Of a stretch of DNA of 64,000 nucleotides, positions 43,201-55,600 are shown in pieces. Below the pieces are notes generated by a model. It was not told the origin of the DNA and did no database searches. It saw only the letters and a list, made by a program, of their open reading frames with translations. Source of the DNA: Apostichopus japonicus (taxonomy: Eukaryota > Echinodermata > Holothuroidea > Aspidochirotida > Stichopodidae). The stretch is taken from NCBI RefSeq assembly GCF_037975245.1, contig NC_092572.1, forward strand, positions 14,948,269 to 15,012,268. The letters are read 5' to 3'. How positions within the stretch are numbered: the stretch's first letter is position 1; each line of letters begins with the position of its first letter. A program made the translations under genes and the position numbers.

Positions 43201-43395
43201 CCATCCCGCCACTGTATGGACTGAGACATTAGGTGGATTAACTAATACTTACAGCTCCCCGTCTAGGCACTTGCTGTTAAAGATCGGCAAAAGACGTCAT
43301 CACCCGGGGTTCGAACCAGGGATGCAAAAGAGAGTCTCGATCATCAGCGCGTACAGTGCGCCGAGCCATCCCGCCACTGTATGGACTGAGACATT
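40261..43395. repeat. Array block 11: 19 identical-type T48 monomers
   Basis: Nineteen successive units carry T48, which changes ctgtaaaag to ctgttaaag. This removes the only plus-strand stop in that frame, so an artificial 1,085-codon reading frame spans 40,187-43,444. The only other difference I saw is an acctt end at about 43,063. The run looks like local amplification of the T48 units that close the neighbouring cassettes. Confidence 0.95.
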
Positions 43396-45705
43396 AGGTG
43401 GATTAACTAATACTTACAGCTCCCCGTCTAGGCACTTGCTGTAAAAGATCGGCAAAAGACGTCATCACCCGGGGTTCGAACCAGGGATGCAAAAGAGAGT
43501 CTCGATCATCAGCGCGTACAGTGCGCCGAGCCATCCCGCCACTGTATGGACTGAGACATTAGGTGGATTAACTAATACTTACAGCTCCCCGTCTAGGCAC
43601 TTGCTGTAAAAGATCGGCAAAAGACGTCATCACCCGGGGTTCGAACCAGGGATGCAAAAGAGAGTCTCGATCATCAGCGCGTACAGTGCGCCGAGCCATC
43701 CCGCCACTGTATGGACTGAGACATTAGGTGGATTAACTAATACTTACAGCTCCCCGTCTAGGCACTTGCTGTAAAAGATCGGCAAAAGACGTCATCACCC
43801 GGGGTTCGAACCAGGGATGCAAAAGAGAGTCTCGATCATCAGCGCGTACAGTGCGCCGAGCCATCCCGCCACTGTATGGACTGAGACATTAGGTGGATTA
43901 ACTAATACTTACAGCTCCCCGTCTAGGCACTTGCTGTAAAAGATCGGCAAAAGACGTCATCACCCGGGGTTCGAACCAGGGATGCAAAAGAGAGTCTCGA
44001 TCATCAGCTCGTACAGTGCGCCGAGCCATCCCGCCACTGTATGGACTGAGACATTAGGTGGATTAACTAATACTTACAGCTCCCCGTCTAGGCACTTGCT
44101 GTTAAAGATCGGCAAAAGACGTCATCACCCGGGGTTCGAACCAGGGATGCAAAAGAGAGTCTCGATCATCAGCGCGTACAGTGCGCCGAGCCATCCCGCC
44201 ACTGTATGGACTGAGACATTAGGTGGATTAACTAATACTTACAGCTCCCCGTCTAGGCACTTGCTGTTAAAGATCGGCAAAAGACGTCATCACCCGGGGT
44301 TCGAACCAGGGATGCAAAAGAGAGTCTCGATCATCAGCGCGTACAGTGCGCCGAGCCATCCCGCCACTGTATGGACTGAGACATTAGGTGGATTAACTAA
44401 TACTTACAGCTCCCCGTCTAGGCACTTGCTGTAAAAGATCGGCAAAAGACGTCATCACCCGGGGTTCGAACCAGGGATGCAAAAGAGAGTCTCGATCATC
44501 AGCGCGTACAGTGCGCCGAGCCATCCCGCCACTGTATGGACTGAGACATTAGGTGGATTAACTAATACTTACAGCTCCCCGTCTAGGCACTTGCTGTAAA
44601 AGATCGGCAAAAGACGTCATCACCCGGGGTTCGAACCAGGGATGCAAAAGAGAGTCTCGATCATCAGCGCGTACAGTGCGCCGAGCCATCCCGCCACTGT
44701 ATGGACTGAGACATTAGGTGGATTAACTAATACTTACAGCTCCCCGTCTAGGCACTTGCTGTAAAAGATCGGCAAAAGACGTCATCACCCGGGGTTCGAA
44801 CCAGGGATGCAAAAGAGAGTCTCGATCATCAGCGCGTACAGTGCGCCGAGCCATCCCGCCACTGTATGGACTGAGACATTAGGTGGATTAACTAATACTT
44901 ACAGCTCCCCGTCTAGGCACTTGCTGTTAAAGATCGGCAAAAGACGTCATCACCCGGGGTTCGAACCAGGGATGCAAAAGAGAGTCTCGATCATCAGCGC
45001 GTACAGTGCGCCGAGCCATCCCGCCACTGTATGGACTGAGACATTAGGTGGATTAACTAATACTTACAGCTCCCCGTCTAGGCACTTGCTGTTAAAGATC
45101 GGCAAAAGACGTCATCACCCGGGGTTCGAACCAGGGATGCAAAAGAGAGTCTCGATCATCAGCGCGTACAGTGCGCCGAGCCATCCCGCCACTGTATGGA
45201 CTGAGACATTAGGTGGATTAACTAATACTTACAGCTCCCCGTCTAGGCACTTGCTGTAAAAGATCGGCAAAAGACGTCATCACCCGGGGTTCGAACCAGG
45301 GATGCAAAAGAGAGTCTCGATCATCAGCGCGTACAGTGCGCCGAGCCATCCCGCCACTGTATGGACTGAGACATTAGGTGGATTAACTAATACTTACAGC
45401 TCCCCGTCTAGGCACTTGCTGTAAAAGATCGGCAAAAGACGTCATCACCCGGGGTTCGAACCAGGGATGCAAAAGAGAGTCTCGATCATCAGCGCGTACA
45501 GTGCGCCGAGCCATCCCGCCACTGTATGGACTGAGACATTAGGTGGATTAACTAATACTTACAGCTCCCCGTCTAGGCACTTGCTGTAAAAGATCGGCAA
45601 AAGACGTCATCACCCGGGGTTCGAACCAGGGATGCAAAAGAGAGTCTCGATCATCAGCGCGTACAGTGCGCCGAGCCATCCCGCCACTGTATGGACTGAG
45701 ACATT
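43396..45705. repeat. Array block 12: 14 mixed A48/T48 monomers
   Basis: Runs of A48 units are broken by T48 pairs at 44,056-44,385 and 44,881-45,210. The pairs are five monomers apart, and the 42-unit T48 run starts five monomers after the second pair, so a period of five monomers (825 bp) is visible. One unit (43,891) reverts to T119. Confidence 0.85.
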
Positions 45706-48700
45706 AGGTGGATTAACTAATACTTACAGCTCCCCGTCTAGGCACTTGCTGTTAAAGATCGGCAAAAGACGTCATCACCCGGGGTTCGAACCAGGGATGC
45801 AAAAGAGAGTCTCGATCATCAGCGCGTACAGTGCGCCGAGCCATCCCGCCACTGTATGGACTGAGACATTAGGTGGATTAACTAATACTTACAGCTCCCC
45901 GTCTAGGCACTTGCTGTTAAAGATCGGCAAAAGACGTCATCACCCGGGGTTCGAACCAGGGATGCAAAAGAGAGTCTCGATCATCAGCGCGTACAGTGCG
46001 CCGAGCCATCCCGCCACTGTATGGACTGAGACATTAGGTGGATTAACTAATACTTACAGCTCCCCGTCTAGGCACTTGCTGTTAAAGATCGGCAAAAGAC
46101 GTCATCACCCGGGGTTCGAACCAGGGATGCAAAAGAGAGTCTCGATCATCAGCGCGTACAGTGCGCCGAGCCATCCCGCCACTGTATGGACTGAGACATT
46201 AGGTGGATTAACTAATACTTACAGCTCCCCGTCTAGGCACTTGCTGTTAAAGATCGGCAAAAGACGTCATCACCCGGGGTTCGAACCAGGGATGCAAAAG
46301 AGAGTCTCGATCATCAGCGCGTACAGTGCGCCGAGCCATCCCGCCACTGTATGGACTGAGACATTAGGTGGATTAACTAATACTTACAGCTCCCCGTCTA
46401 GGCACTTGCTGTTAAAGATCGGCAAAAGACGTCATCACCCGGGGTTCGAACCAGGGATGCAAAAGAGAGTCTCGATCATCAGCGCGTACAGTGCGCCGAG
46501 CCATCCCGCCACTGTATGGACTGAGACATTAGGTGGATTAACTAATACTTACAGCTCCCCGTCTAGGCACTTGCTGTTAAAGATCGGCAAAAGACGTCAT
46601 CACCCGGGGTTCGAACCAGGGATGCAAAAGAGAGTCTCGATCATCAGCGCGTACAGTGCGCCGAGCCATCCCGCCACTGTATGGACTGAGACATTAGGTG
46701 GATTAACTAATACTTACAGCTCCCCGTCTAGGCACTTGCTGTTAAAGATCGGCAAAAGACGTCATCACCCGGGGTTCGAACCAGGGATGCAAAAGAGAGT
46801 CTCGATCATCAGCGCGTACAGTGCGCCGAGCCATCCCGCCACTGTATGGACTGAGACATTAGGTGGATTAACTAATACTTACAGCTCCCCGTCTAGGCAC
46901 TTGCTGTTAAAGATCGGCAAAAGACGTCATCACCCGGGGTTCGAACCAGGGATGCAAAAGAGAGTCTCGATCATCAGCGCGTACAGTGCGCCGAGCCATC
47001 CCGCCACTGTATGGACTGAGACATTAGGTGGATTAACTAATACTTACAGCTCCCCGTCTAGGCACTTGCTGTTAAAGATCGGCAAAAGACGTCATCACCC
47101 GGGGTTCGAACCAGGGATGCAAAAGAGAGTCTCGATCATCAGCGCGTACAGTGCGCCGAGCCATCCCGCCACTGTATGGACTGAGACATTAGGTGGATTA
47201 ACTAATACTTACAGCTCCCCGTCTAGGCACTTGCTGTTAAAGATCGGCAAAAGACGTCATCACCCGGGGTTCGAACCAGGGATGCAAAAGAGAGTCTCGA
47301 TCATCAGCGCGTACAGTGCGCCGAGCCATCCCGCCACTGTATGGACTGAGACATTAGGTGGATTAACTAATACTTACAGCTCCCCGTCTAGGCACTTGCT
47401 GTTAAAGATCGGCAAAAGACGTCATCACCCGGGGTTCGAACCAGGGATGCAAAAGAGAGTCTCGATCATCAGCGCGTACAGTGCGCCGAGCCATCCCGCC
47501 ACTGTATGGACTGAGACATTAGGTGGATTAACTAATACTTACAGCTCCCCGTCTAGGCACTTGCTGTTAAAGATCGGCAAAAGACGTCATCACCCGGGGT
47601 TCGAACCAGGGATGCAAAAGAGAGTCTCGATCATCAGCGCGTACAGTGCGCCGAGCCATCCCGCCACTGTATGGACTGAGACATTAGGTGGATTAACTAA
47701 TACTTACAGCTCCCCGTCTAGGCACTTGCTGTTAAAGATCGGCAAAAGACGTCATCACCCGGGGTTCGAACCAGGGATGCAAAAGAGAGTCTCGATCATC
47801 AGCGCGTACAGTGCGCCGAGCCATCCCGCCACTGTATGGACTGAGACATTAGGTGGATTAACTAATACTTACAGCTCCCCGTCTAGGCACTTGCTGTTAA
47901 AGATCGGCAAAAGACGTCATCACCCGGGGTTCGAACCAGGGATGCAAAAGAGAGTCTCGATCATCAGCGCGTACAGTGCGCCGAGCCATCCCGCCACTGT
48001 ATGGACTGAGACATTAGGTGGATTAACTAATACTTACAGCTCCCCGTCTAGGCACTTGCTGTTAAAGATCGGCAAAAGACGTCATCACCCGGGGTTCGAA
48101 CCAGGGATGCAAAAGAGAGTCTCGATCATCAGCGCGTACAGTGCGCCGAGCCATCCCGCCACTGTATGGACTGAGACATTAGGTGGATTAACTAATACTT
48201 ACAGCTCCCCGTCTAGGCACTTGCTGTTAAAGATCGGCAAAAGACGTCATCACCCGGGGTTCGAACCAGGGATGCAAAAGAGAGTCTCGATCATCAGCGC
48301 GTACAGTGCGCCGAGCCATCCCGCCACTGTATGGACTGAGACATTAGGTGGATTAACTAATACTTACAGCTCCCCGTCTAGGCACTTGCTGTTAAAGATC
48401 GGCAAAAGACGTCATCACCCGGGGTTCGAACCAGGGATGCAAAAGAGAGTCTCGATCATCAGCGCGTACAGTGCGCCGAGCCATCCCGCCACTGTATGGA
48501 CTGAGACATTAGGTGGATTAACTAATACTTACAGCTCCCCGTCTAGGCACTTGCTGTTAAAGATCGGCAAAAGACGTCATCACCCGGGGTTCGAACCAGG
48601 GATGCAAAAGAGAGTCTCGATCATCAGCGCGTACAGTGCGCCGAGCCATCCCGCCACTGTATGGACTGAGACATTAGGTGGATTAACTAATACTTACAGC

Positions 48701-51700
48701 TCCCCGTCTAGGCACTTGCTGTTAAAGATCGGCAAAAGACGTCATCACCCGGGGTTCGAACCAGGGATGCAAAAGAGAGTCTCGATCATCAGCGCGTACA
48801 GTGCGCCGAGCCATCCCGCCACTGTATGGACTGAGACATTAGGTGGATTAACTAATACTTACAGCTCCCCGTCTAGGCACTTGCTGTTAAAGATCGGCAA
48901 AAGACGTCATCACCCGGGGTTCGAACCAGGGATGCAAAAGAGAGTCTCGATCATCAGCGCGTACAGTGCGCCGAGCCATCCCGCCACTGTATGGACTGAG
49001 ACATTAGGTGGATTAACTAATACTTACAGCTCCCCGTCTAGGCACTTGCTGTTAAAGATCGGCAAAAGACGTCATCACCCGGGGTTCGAACCAGGGATGC
49101 AAAAGAGAGTCTCGATCATCAGCGCGTACAGTGCGCCGAGCCATCCCGCCACTGTATGGACTGAGACATTAGGTGGATTAACTAATACTTACAGCTCCCC
49201 GTCTAGGCACTTGCTGTTAAAGATCGGCAAAAGACGTCATCACCCGGGGTTCGAACCAGGGATGCAAAAGAGAGTCTCGATCATCAGCGCGTACAGTGCG
49301 CCGAGCCATCCCGCCACTGTATGGACTGAGACATTAGGTGGATTAACTAATACTTACAGCTCCCCGTCTAGGCACTTGCTGTTAAAGATCGGCAAAAGAC
49401 GTCATCACCCGGGGTTCGAACCAGGGATGCAAAAGAGAGTCTCGATCATCAGCGCGTACAGTGCGCCGAGCCATCCCGCCACTGTATGGACTGAGACATT
49501 AGGTGGATTAACTAATACTTACAGCTCCCCGTCTAGGCACTTGCTGTTAAAGATCGGCAAAAGACGTCATCACCCGGGGTTCGAACCAGGGATGCAAAAG
49601 AGAGTCTCGATCATCAGCGCGTACAGTGCGCCGAGCCATCCCGCCACTGTATGGACTGAGACATTAGGTGGATTAACTAATACTTACAGCTCCCCGTCTA
49701 GGCACTTGCTGTTAAAGATCGGCAAAAGACGTCATCACCCGGGGTTCGAACCAGGGATGCAAAAGAGAGTCTCGATCATCAGCGCGTACAGTGCGCCGAG
49801 CCATCCCGCCACTGTATGGACTGAGACATTAGGTGGATTAACTAATACTTACAGCTCCCCGTCTAGGCACTTGCTGTTAAAGATCGGCAAAAGACGTCAT
49901 CACCCGGGGTTCGAACCAGGGATGCAAAAGAGAGTCTCGATCATCAGCGCGTACAGTGCGCCGAGCCATCCCGCCACTGTATGGACTGAGACATTAGGTG
50001 GATTAACTAATACTTACAGCTCCCCGTCTAGGCACTTGCTGTTAAAGATCGGCAAAAGACGTCATCACCCGGGGTTCGAACCAGGGATGCAAAAGAGAGT
50101 CTCGATCATCAGCGCGTACAGTGCGCCGAGCCATCCCGCCACTGTATGGACTGAGACATTAGGTGGATTAACTAATACTTACAGCTCCCCGTCTAGGCAC
50201 TTGCTGTTAAAGATCGGCAAAAGACGTCATCACCCGGGGTTCGAACCAGGGATGCAAAAGAGAGTCTCGATCATCAGCGCGTACAGTGCGCCGAGCCATC
50301 CCGCCACTGTATGGACTGAGACATTAGGTGGATTAACTAATACTTACAGCTCCCCGTCTAGGCACTTGCTGTTAAAGATCGGCAAAAGACGTCATCACCC
50401 GGGGTTCGAACCAGGGATGCAAAAGAGAGTCTCGATCATCAGCGCGTACAGTGCGCCGAGCCATCCCGCCACTGTATGGACTGAGACATTAGGTGGATTA
50501 ACTAATACTTACAGCTCCCCGTCTAGGCACTTGCTGTTAAAGATCGGCAAAAGACGTCATCACCCGGGGTTCGAACCAGGGATGCAAAAGAGAGTCTCGA
50601 TCATCAGCGCGTACAGTGCGCCGAGCCATCCCGCCACTGTATGGACTGAGACATTAGGTGGATTAACTAATACTTACAGCTCCCCGTCTAGGCACTTGCT
50701 GTTAAAGATCGGCAAAAGACGTCATCACCCGGGGTTCGAACCAGGGATGCAAAAGAGAGTCTCGATCATCAGCGCGTACAGTGCGCCGAGCCATCCCGCC
50801 ACTGTATGGACTGAGACATTAGGTGGATTAACTAATACTTACAGCTCCCCGTCTAGGCACTTGCTGTTAAAGATCGGCAAAAGACGTCATCACCCGGGGT
50901 TCGAACCAGGGATGCAAAAGAGAGTCTCGATCATCAGCGCGTACAGTGCGCCGAGCCATCCCGCCACTGTATGGACTGAGACATTAGGTGGATTAACTAA
51001 TACTTACAGCTCCCCGTCTAGGCACTTGCTGTTAAAGATCGGCAAAAGACGTCATCACCCGGGGTTCGAACCAGGGATGCAAAAGAGAGTCTCGATCATC
51101 AGCGCGTACAGTGCGCCGAGCCATCCCGCCACTGTATGGACTGAGACATTAGGTGGATTAACTAATACTTACAGCTCCCCGTCTAGGCACTTGCTGTTAA
51201 AGATCGGCAAAAGACGTCATCACCCGGGGTTCGAACCAGGGATGCAAAAGAGAGTCTCGATCATCAGCGCGTACAGTGCGCCGAGCCATCCCGCCACTGT
51301 ATGGACTGAGACATTAGGTGGATTAACTAATACTTACAGCTCCCCGTCTAGGCACTTGCTGTTAAAGATCGGCAAAAGACGTCATCACCCGGGGTTCGAA
51401 CCAGGGATGCAAAAGAGAGTCTCGATCATCAGCGCGTACAGTGCGCCGAGCCATCCCGCCACTGTATGGACTGAGACATTAGGTGGATTAACTAATACTT
51501 ACAGCTCCCCGTCTAGGCACTTGCTGTTAAAGATCGGCAAAAGACGTCATCACCCGGGGTTCGAACCAGGGATGCAAAAGAGAGTCTCGATCATCAGCGC
51601 GTACAGTGCGCCGAGCCATCCCGCCACTGTATGGACTGAGACATTAGGTGGATTAACTAATACTTACAGCTCCCCGTCTAGGCACTTGCTGTTAAAGATC

Positions 51701-52635
51701 GGCAAAAGACGTCATCACCCGGGGTTCGAACCAGGGATGCAAAAGAGAGTCTCGATCATCAGCGCGTACAGTGCGCCGAGCCATCCCGCCACTGTATGGA
51801 CTGAGACATTAGGTGGATTAACTAATACTTACAGCTCCCCGTCTAGGCACTTGCTGTTAAAGATCGGCAAAAGACGTCATCACCCGGGGTTCGAACCAGG
51901 GATGCAAAAGAGAGTCTCGATCATCAGCGCGTACAGTGCGCCGAGCCATCCCGCCACTGTATGGACTGAGACATTAGGTGGATTAACTAATACTTACAGC
52001 TCCCCGTCTAGGCACTTGCTGTTAAAGATCGGCAAAAGACGTCATCACCCTGGGTTCGAACCAGGGATGCAAAAGAGAGTCTCGATCATCAGCGCGTACA
52101 GTGCGCCGAGCCATCCCGCCACTGTATGGACTGAGACATTAGGTGGATTAACTAATACTTACAGCTCCCCGTCTAGGCACTTGCTGTTAAAGATCGGCAA
52201 AAGACGTCATCACCCGGGGTTCGAACCAGGGATGCAAAAGAGAGTCTCGATCATCAGCGCGTACAGTGCGCCGAGCCATCCCGCCACTGTATGGACTGAG
52301 ACATTAGGTGGATTAACTAATACTTACAGCTCCCCGTCTAGGCACTTGCTGTTAAAGATCGGCAAAAGACGTCATCACCCGGGGTTCGAACCAGGGATGC
52401 AAAAGAGAGTCTCGATCATCAGCGCGTACAGTGCGCCGAGCCATCCCGCCACTGTATGGACTGAGACATTAGGTGGATTAACTAATACTTACAGCTCCCC
52501 GTCTAGGCACTTGCTGTTAAAGATCGGCAAAAGACGTCATCACCCGGGGTTCGAACCAGGGATGCAAAAGAGAGTCTCGATCATCAGCGCGTACAGTGCG
52601 CCGAGCCATCCCGCCACTGTATGGACTGAGACATT
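45706..52635. repeat. Array block 13: 42 consecutive T48 monomers
   Basis: This is the most homogeneous stretch: 42 units (6.9 kb) with T48, G119, A151 and an acatt end. The only change I noticed is a G-to-T at about 52,051 (accctggg). Because T48 removes the stop, an artificial frame of 2,350 codons spans 45,632-52,684. Its predicted 55-residue repeat includes HHPGFEPG, which is just the antisense reading of a tRNA T-arm. Confidence 0.95.
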
Positions 52636-55600
52636 AGGTGGATTAACTAATACTTACAGCTCCCCGTCTAGGCACTTGCTGTAAAAGATCGGCAAAAGAC
52701 GTCATCACCCGGGGTTCGAACCAGGGATGCAAAAGAGAGTCTCGATCATCAGCTCGTACAGTGCGCCGAGCCATCCCGCCACTGTATGGACTGAGACATT
52801 AGGTGGATTAACTAATACTTACAGCTCCCCGTCTAGGCACTTGCTGTAAAAGATCGGCAAAAGACGTCATCACCCGGGGTTCGAACCAGGGATGCAAAAG
52901 AGAGTCTCGATCATCAGCTCGTACAGTGCGCCGAGCCATCCCGCCACTGTATGGACTGAGACATTAGGTGGATTAACTAATACTTACAGCTCCCCGTCTA
53001 GGCACTTGCTGTTAAAGATCGGCAAAAGACGTCATCACCCGGGGTTCGAACCAGGGATGCAAAAGAGAGTCTCGATCATCAGCGCGTACAGTGCGCCGAG
53101 CCATCCCGCCACTGTATGGACTGAGACATTAGGTGGATTAACTAATACTTACAGCTCCCCGTCTAGGCACTTGCTGTAAAAGATCGGCAAAAGACGTCAT
53201 CACCCGGGGTTCGAACCAGGGATGCAAAAGAGAGTCTCGATCATCAGCTCGTACAGTGCGCCGAGCCATCCCGCCACTGTTTGGACTGAGACATTAGGTG
53301 GATTAACTAATACTTACAGCTCCCCGTCTAGGCTCTTGCTGTAAAAGATCGGCAAAAGACGTCATCACCCGGGGTTCGAACCAGGGATGCAAAAGAGAGT
53401 CTCGATCATCAGCTCGTACAGTGCGCCGAGCCATCCCGCCACTGTATGGACTGAGACATTAGGTGGATTAACTAATACTTACAGCTCCCCGTCTAGGCAC
53501 TTGCTGTAAAAGATCGGCAAAAGACGTCATCACCCGGGGTTCGAACCAGGGATGCAAAAGAGAGTCTCGATCATCAGCTCGTACAGTGCGCCGAGCCATC
53601 CCGCCACTGTATGGACTGAGACATTAGGTGGATTAACTAATACTTACAGCTGCCCGTCTAGGCACTTGCTGTAAAAGATCGGCAAAAGACGTCATCACCC
53701 GGGGTTCGAACCAGGGATGCAAAAGAGAGTCTCGATCATCGGCGCGTACAGTGCGCCGAGCCATCCCGCCACTGTATGGACTGAGACATTAGGTGGATTA
53801 ACTAATACTTACAGCTGCCCGTCTAGGCACTTGCTGTAAAAGATCGGCAAAAGACGTCATCACCCGGGGTTCGAACCAGGGATGCAAAAGAGAGTCTCGA
53901 TCATCGGCTCGTACAGTGCGCCGAGCCATCCCGCCACTGTATGGACTGAGACATTAGGTGGATTAACTAATACTTACAGCTGCCCGTCTAGGCACTTGCT
54001 GTAAAAGATCGGCAAAAGACGTCATCACCCGGGGTTCGAACCAGGGATGCAAAAGAGAGTCTCGATCATCAGCGCGAACAGTGCGCCGAGCCATCCCGCC
54101 ACTGTATGGACTGAGACATTAGGTGGATTAACTAATACTTACAGCTCCCCGTCTAGGCACTTGCTGTTAAAGATCGGCAAAAGACGTCATCACCCGGGGT
54201 TCGAACCAGGGATGCAAAAGAGAGTCTCGATCATCAGCGCGTACACTGCGCCGAGCCATCCCGCCACTGTATGGACTGAGACATTAGGTGGATTAACTAA
54301 TACTTACAGCTCCCCGTCTAGGCACTTGCTGTTAAAGATCGGCAAAAGACGTCATCACCCGGGGTTCGAACCAGGGATGCAAAAGAGAGTCTCGATCATC
54401 AGCGCGTACAGTGCGCCGAGCCATCCCGCCACTGTATGGACTGAGACATTAGGTGGATTAACTAATACTTACAGCTCCCCGTCTAGGCACTTGCTGTAAA
54501 AGATCGGCAAAAGACGTCATCACCCGGGGTTCGAACCAGGGATGCAAAAGAGAGTCTCGATCATCAGCGCGTACAGTGCGCCGAGCCATCCCGCCACTGT
54601 ATGGACTGAGACATTAGGTGGATTAACTAATACTTACAGCTCCCCGTCTAGGCACTTGCTGTAAAAGATCGGCAAAAGACGTCATCACCCGGGGTTCGAA
54701 CCAGGGATGCAAAAGAGAGTCTCGATCATCAGCTCGTACAGTGCGCCGAGCCATCCCGCCACTGTATGGACTGAGACATTAGGTGGATTAACTAATACTT
54801 ACAGCTCCCCGTCTAGGCACTTGCTGTAAAAGATCGGCAAAAGACGTCATCACCCGGGGTTCGAACCAGGGATGCAAAAGAGAGTCTCGATCATCAGCTC
54901 GTACAGTGCGCCGAGCCATCCCGCCACTGTATGGACTGAGACATTAGGTGGATTAACTAATACTTACAGCTCCCCGTCTAGGCACTTGCTGTAAAAGATC
55001 GGCAAAAGACGTCATCACCCGGGGTTCGAACCAGGGATGCAAAAGAGAGTCTCGATCATCAGCTCGTACAGTGCGCCGAGCCATCCCGCCACTGTATGGA
55101 CTGAGACATTAGGTGGATTAACTAATACTTACAGCTCCCCGTCTAGGCACTTGCTGTAAAAGATCGGCAAAAGACGTCATCACCCGGGGTTCGAACCAGG
55201 GATGCAAAAGAGAGTCTCGATCATCAGCTCGTACAGTGCGCCGAGCCATCCCGCCACTGTATGGACTGAGACATTAGGTGGATTAACTAATACTTACAGC
55301 TCCCCGTCTAGGCACTTGCTGTAAAAGATCGGCAAAAGACGTCATCACCCGGGGTTCGAACCAGGGATGCAAAAGAGAGTCTCGATCATCAGCTCGTACA
55401 GTGCGCCGAGCCATCCCGCCACTGTATGGACTGAGACATTAGGTGGATTAACTAATACTTACAGCTCCCCGTCTAGGCACTTGCTGTAAAAGATCGGCAA
55501 AAGACGTCATCACCCGGGGTTCGAACCAGGGATGCAAAAGAGAGTCTCGATCATCAGCTCGTACAGTGCGCCGAGCCATCCCGCCACTGTATGGACTGAG

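Noticed and set aside
45632-52684. A 2,350-codon open frame made of 55-residue repeats, and the similar 1,085-codon and shorter frames at 36,062-56,644
   Set aside because: The frame is open only because T48 removes a TAA present in most other monomers. The repeat contains PGFEPG, the antisense reading of a tRNA T-arm and a common sign of false proteins. No start context or domain is seen. A real protein would need transcript or peptide evidence.
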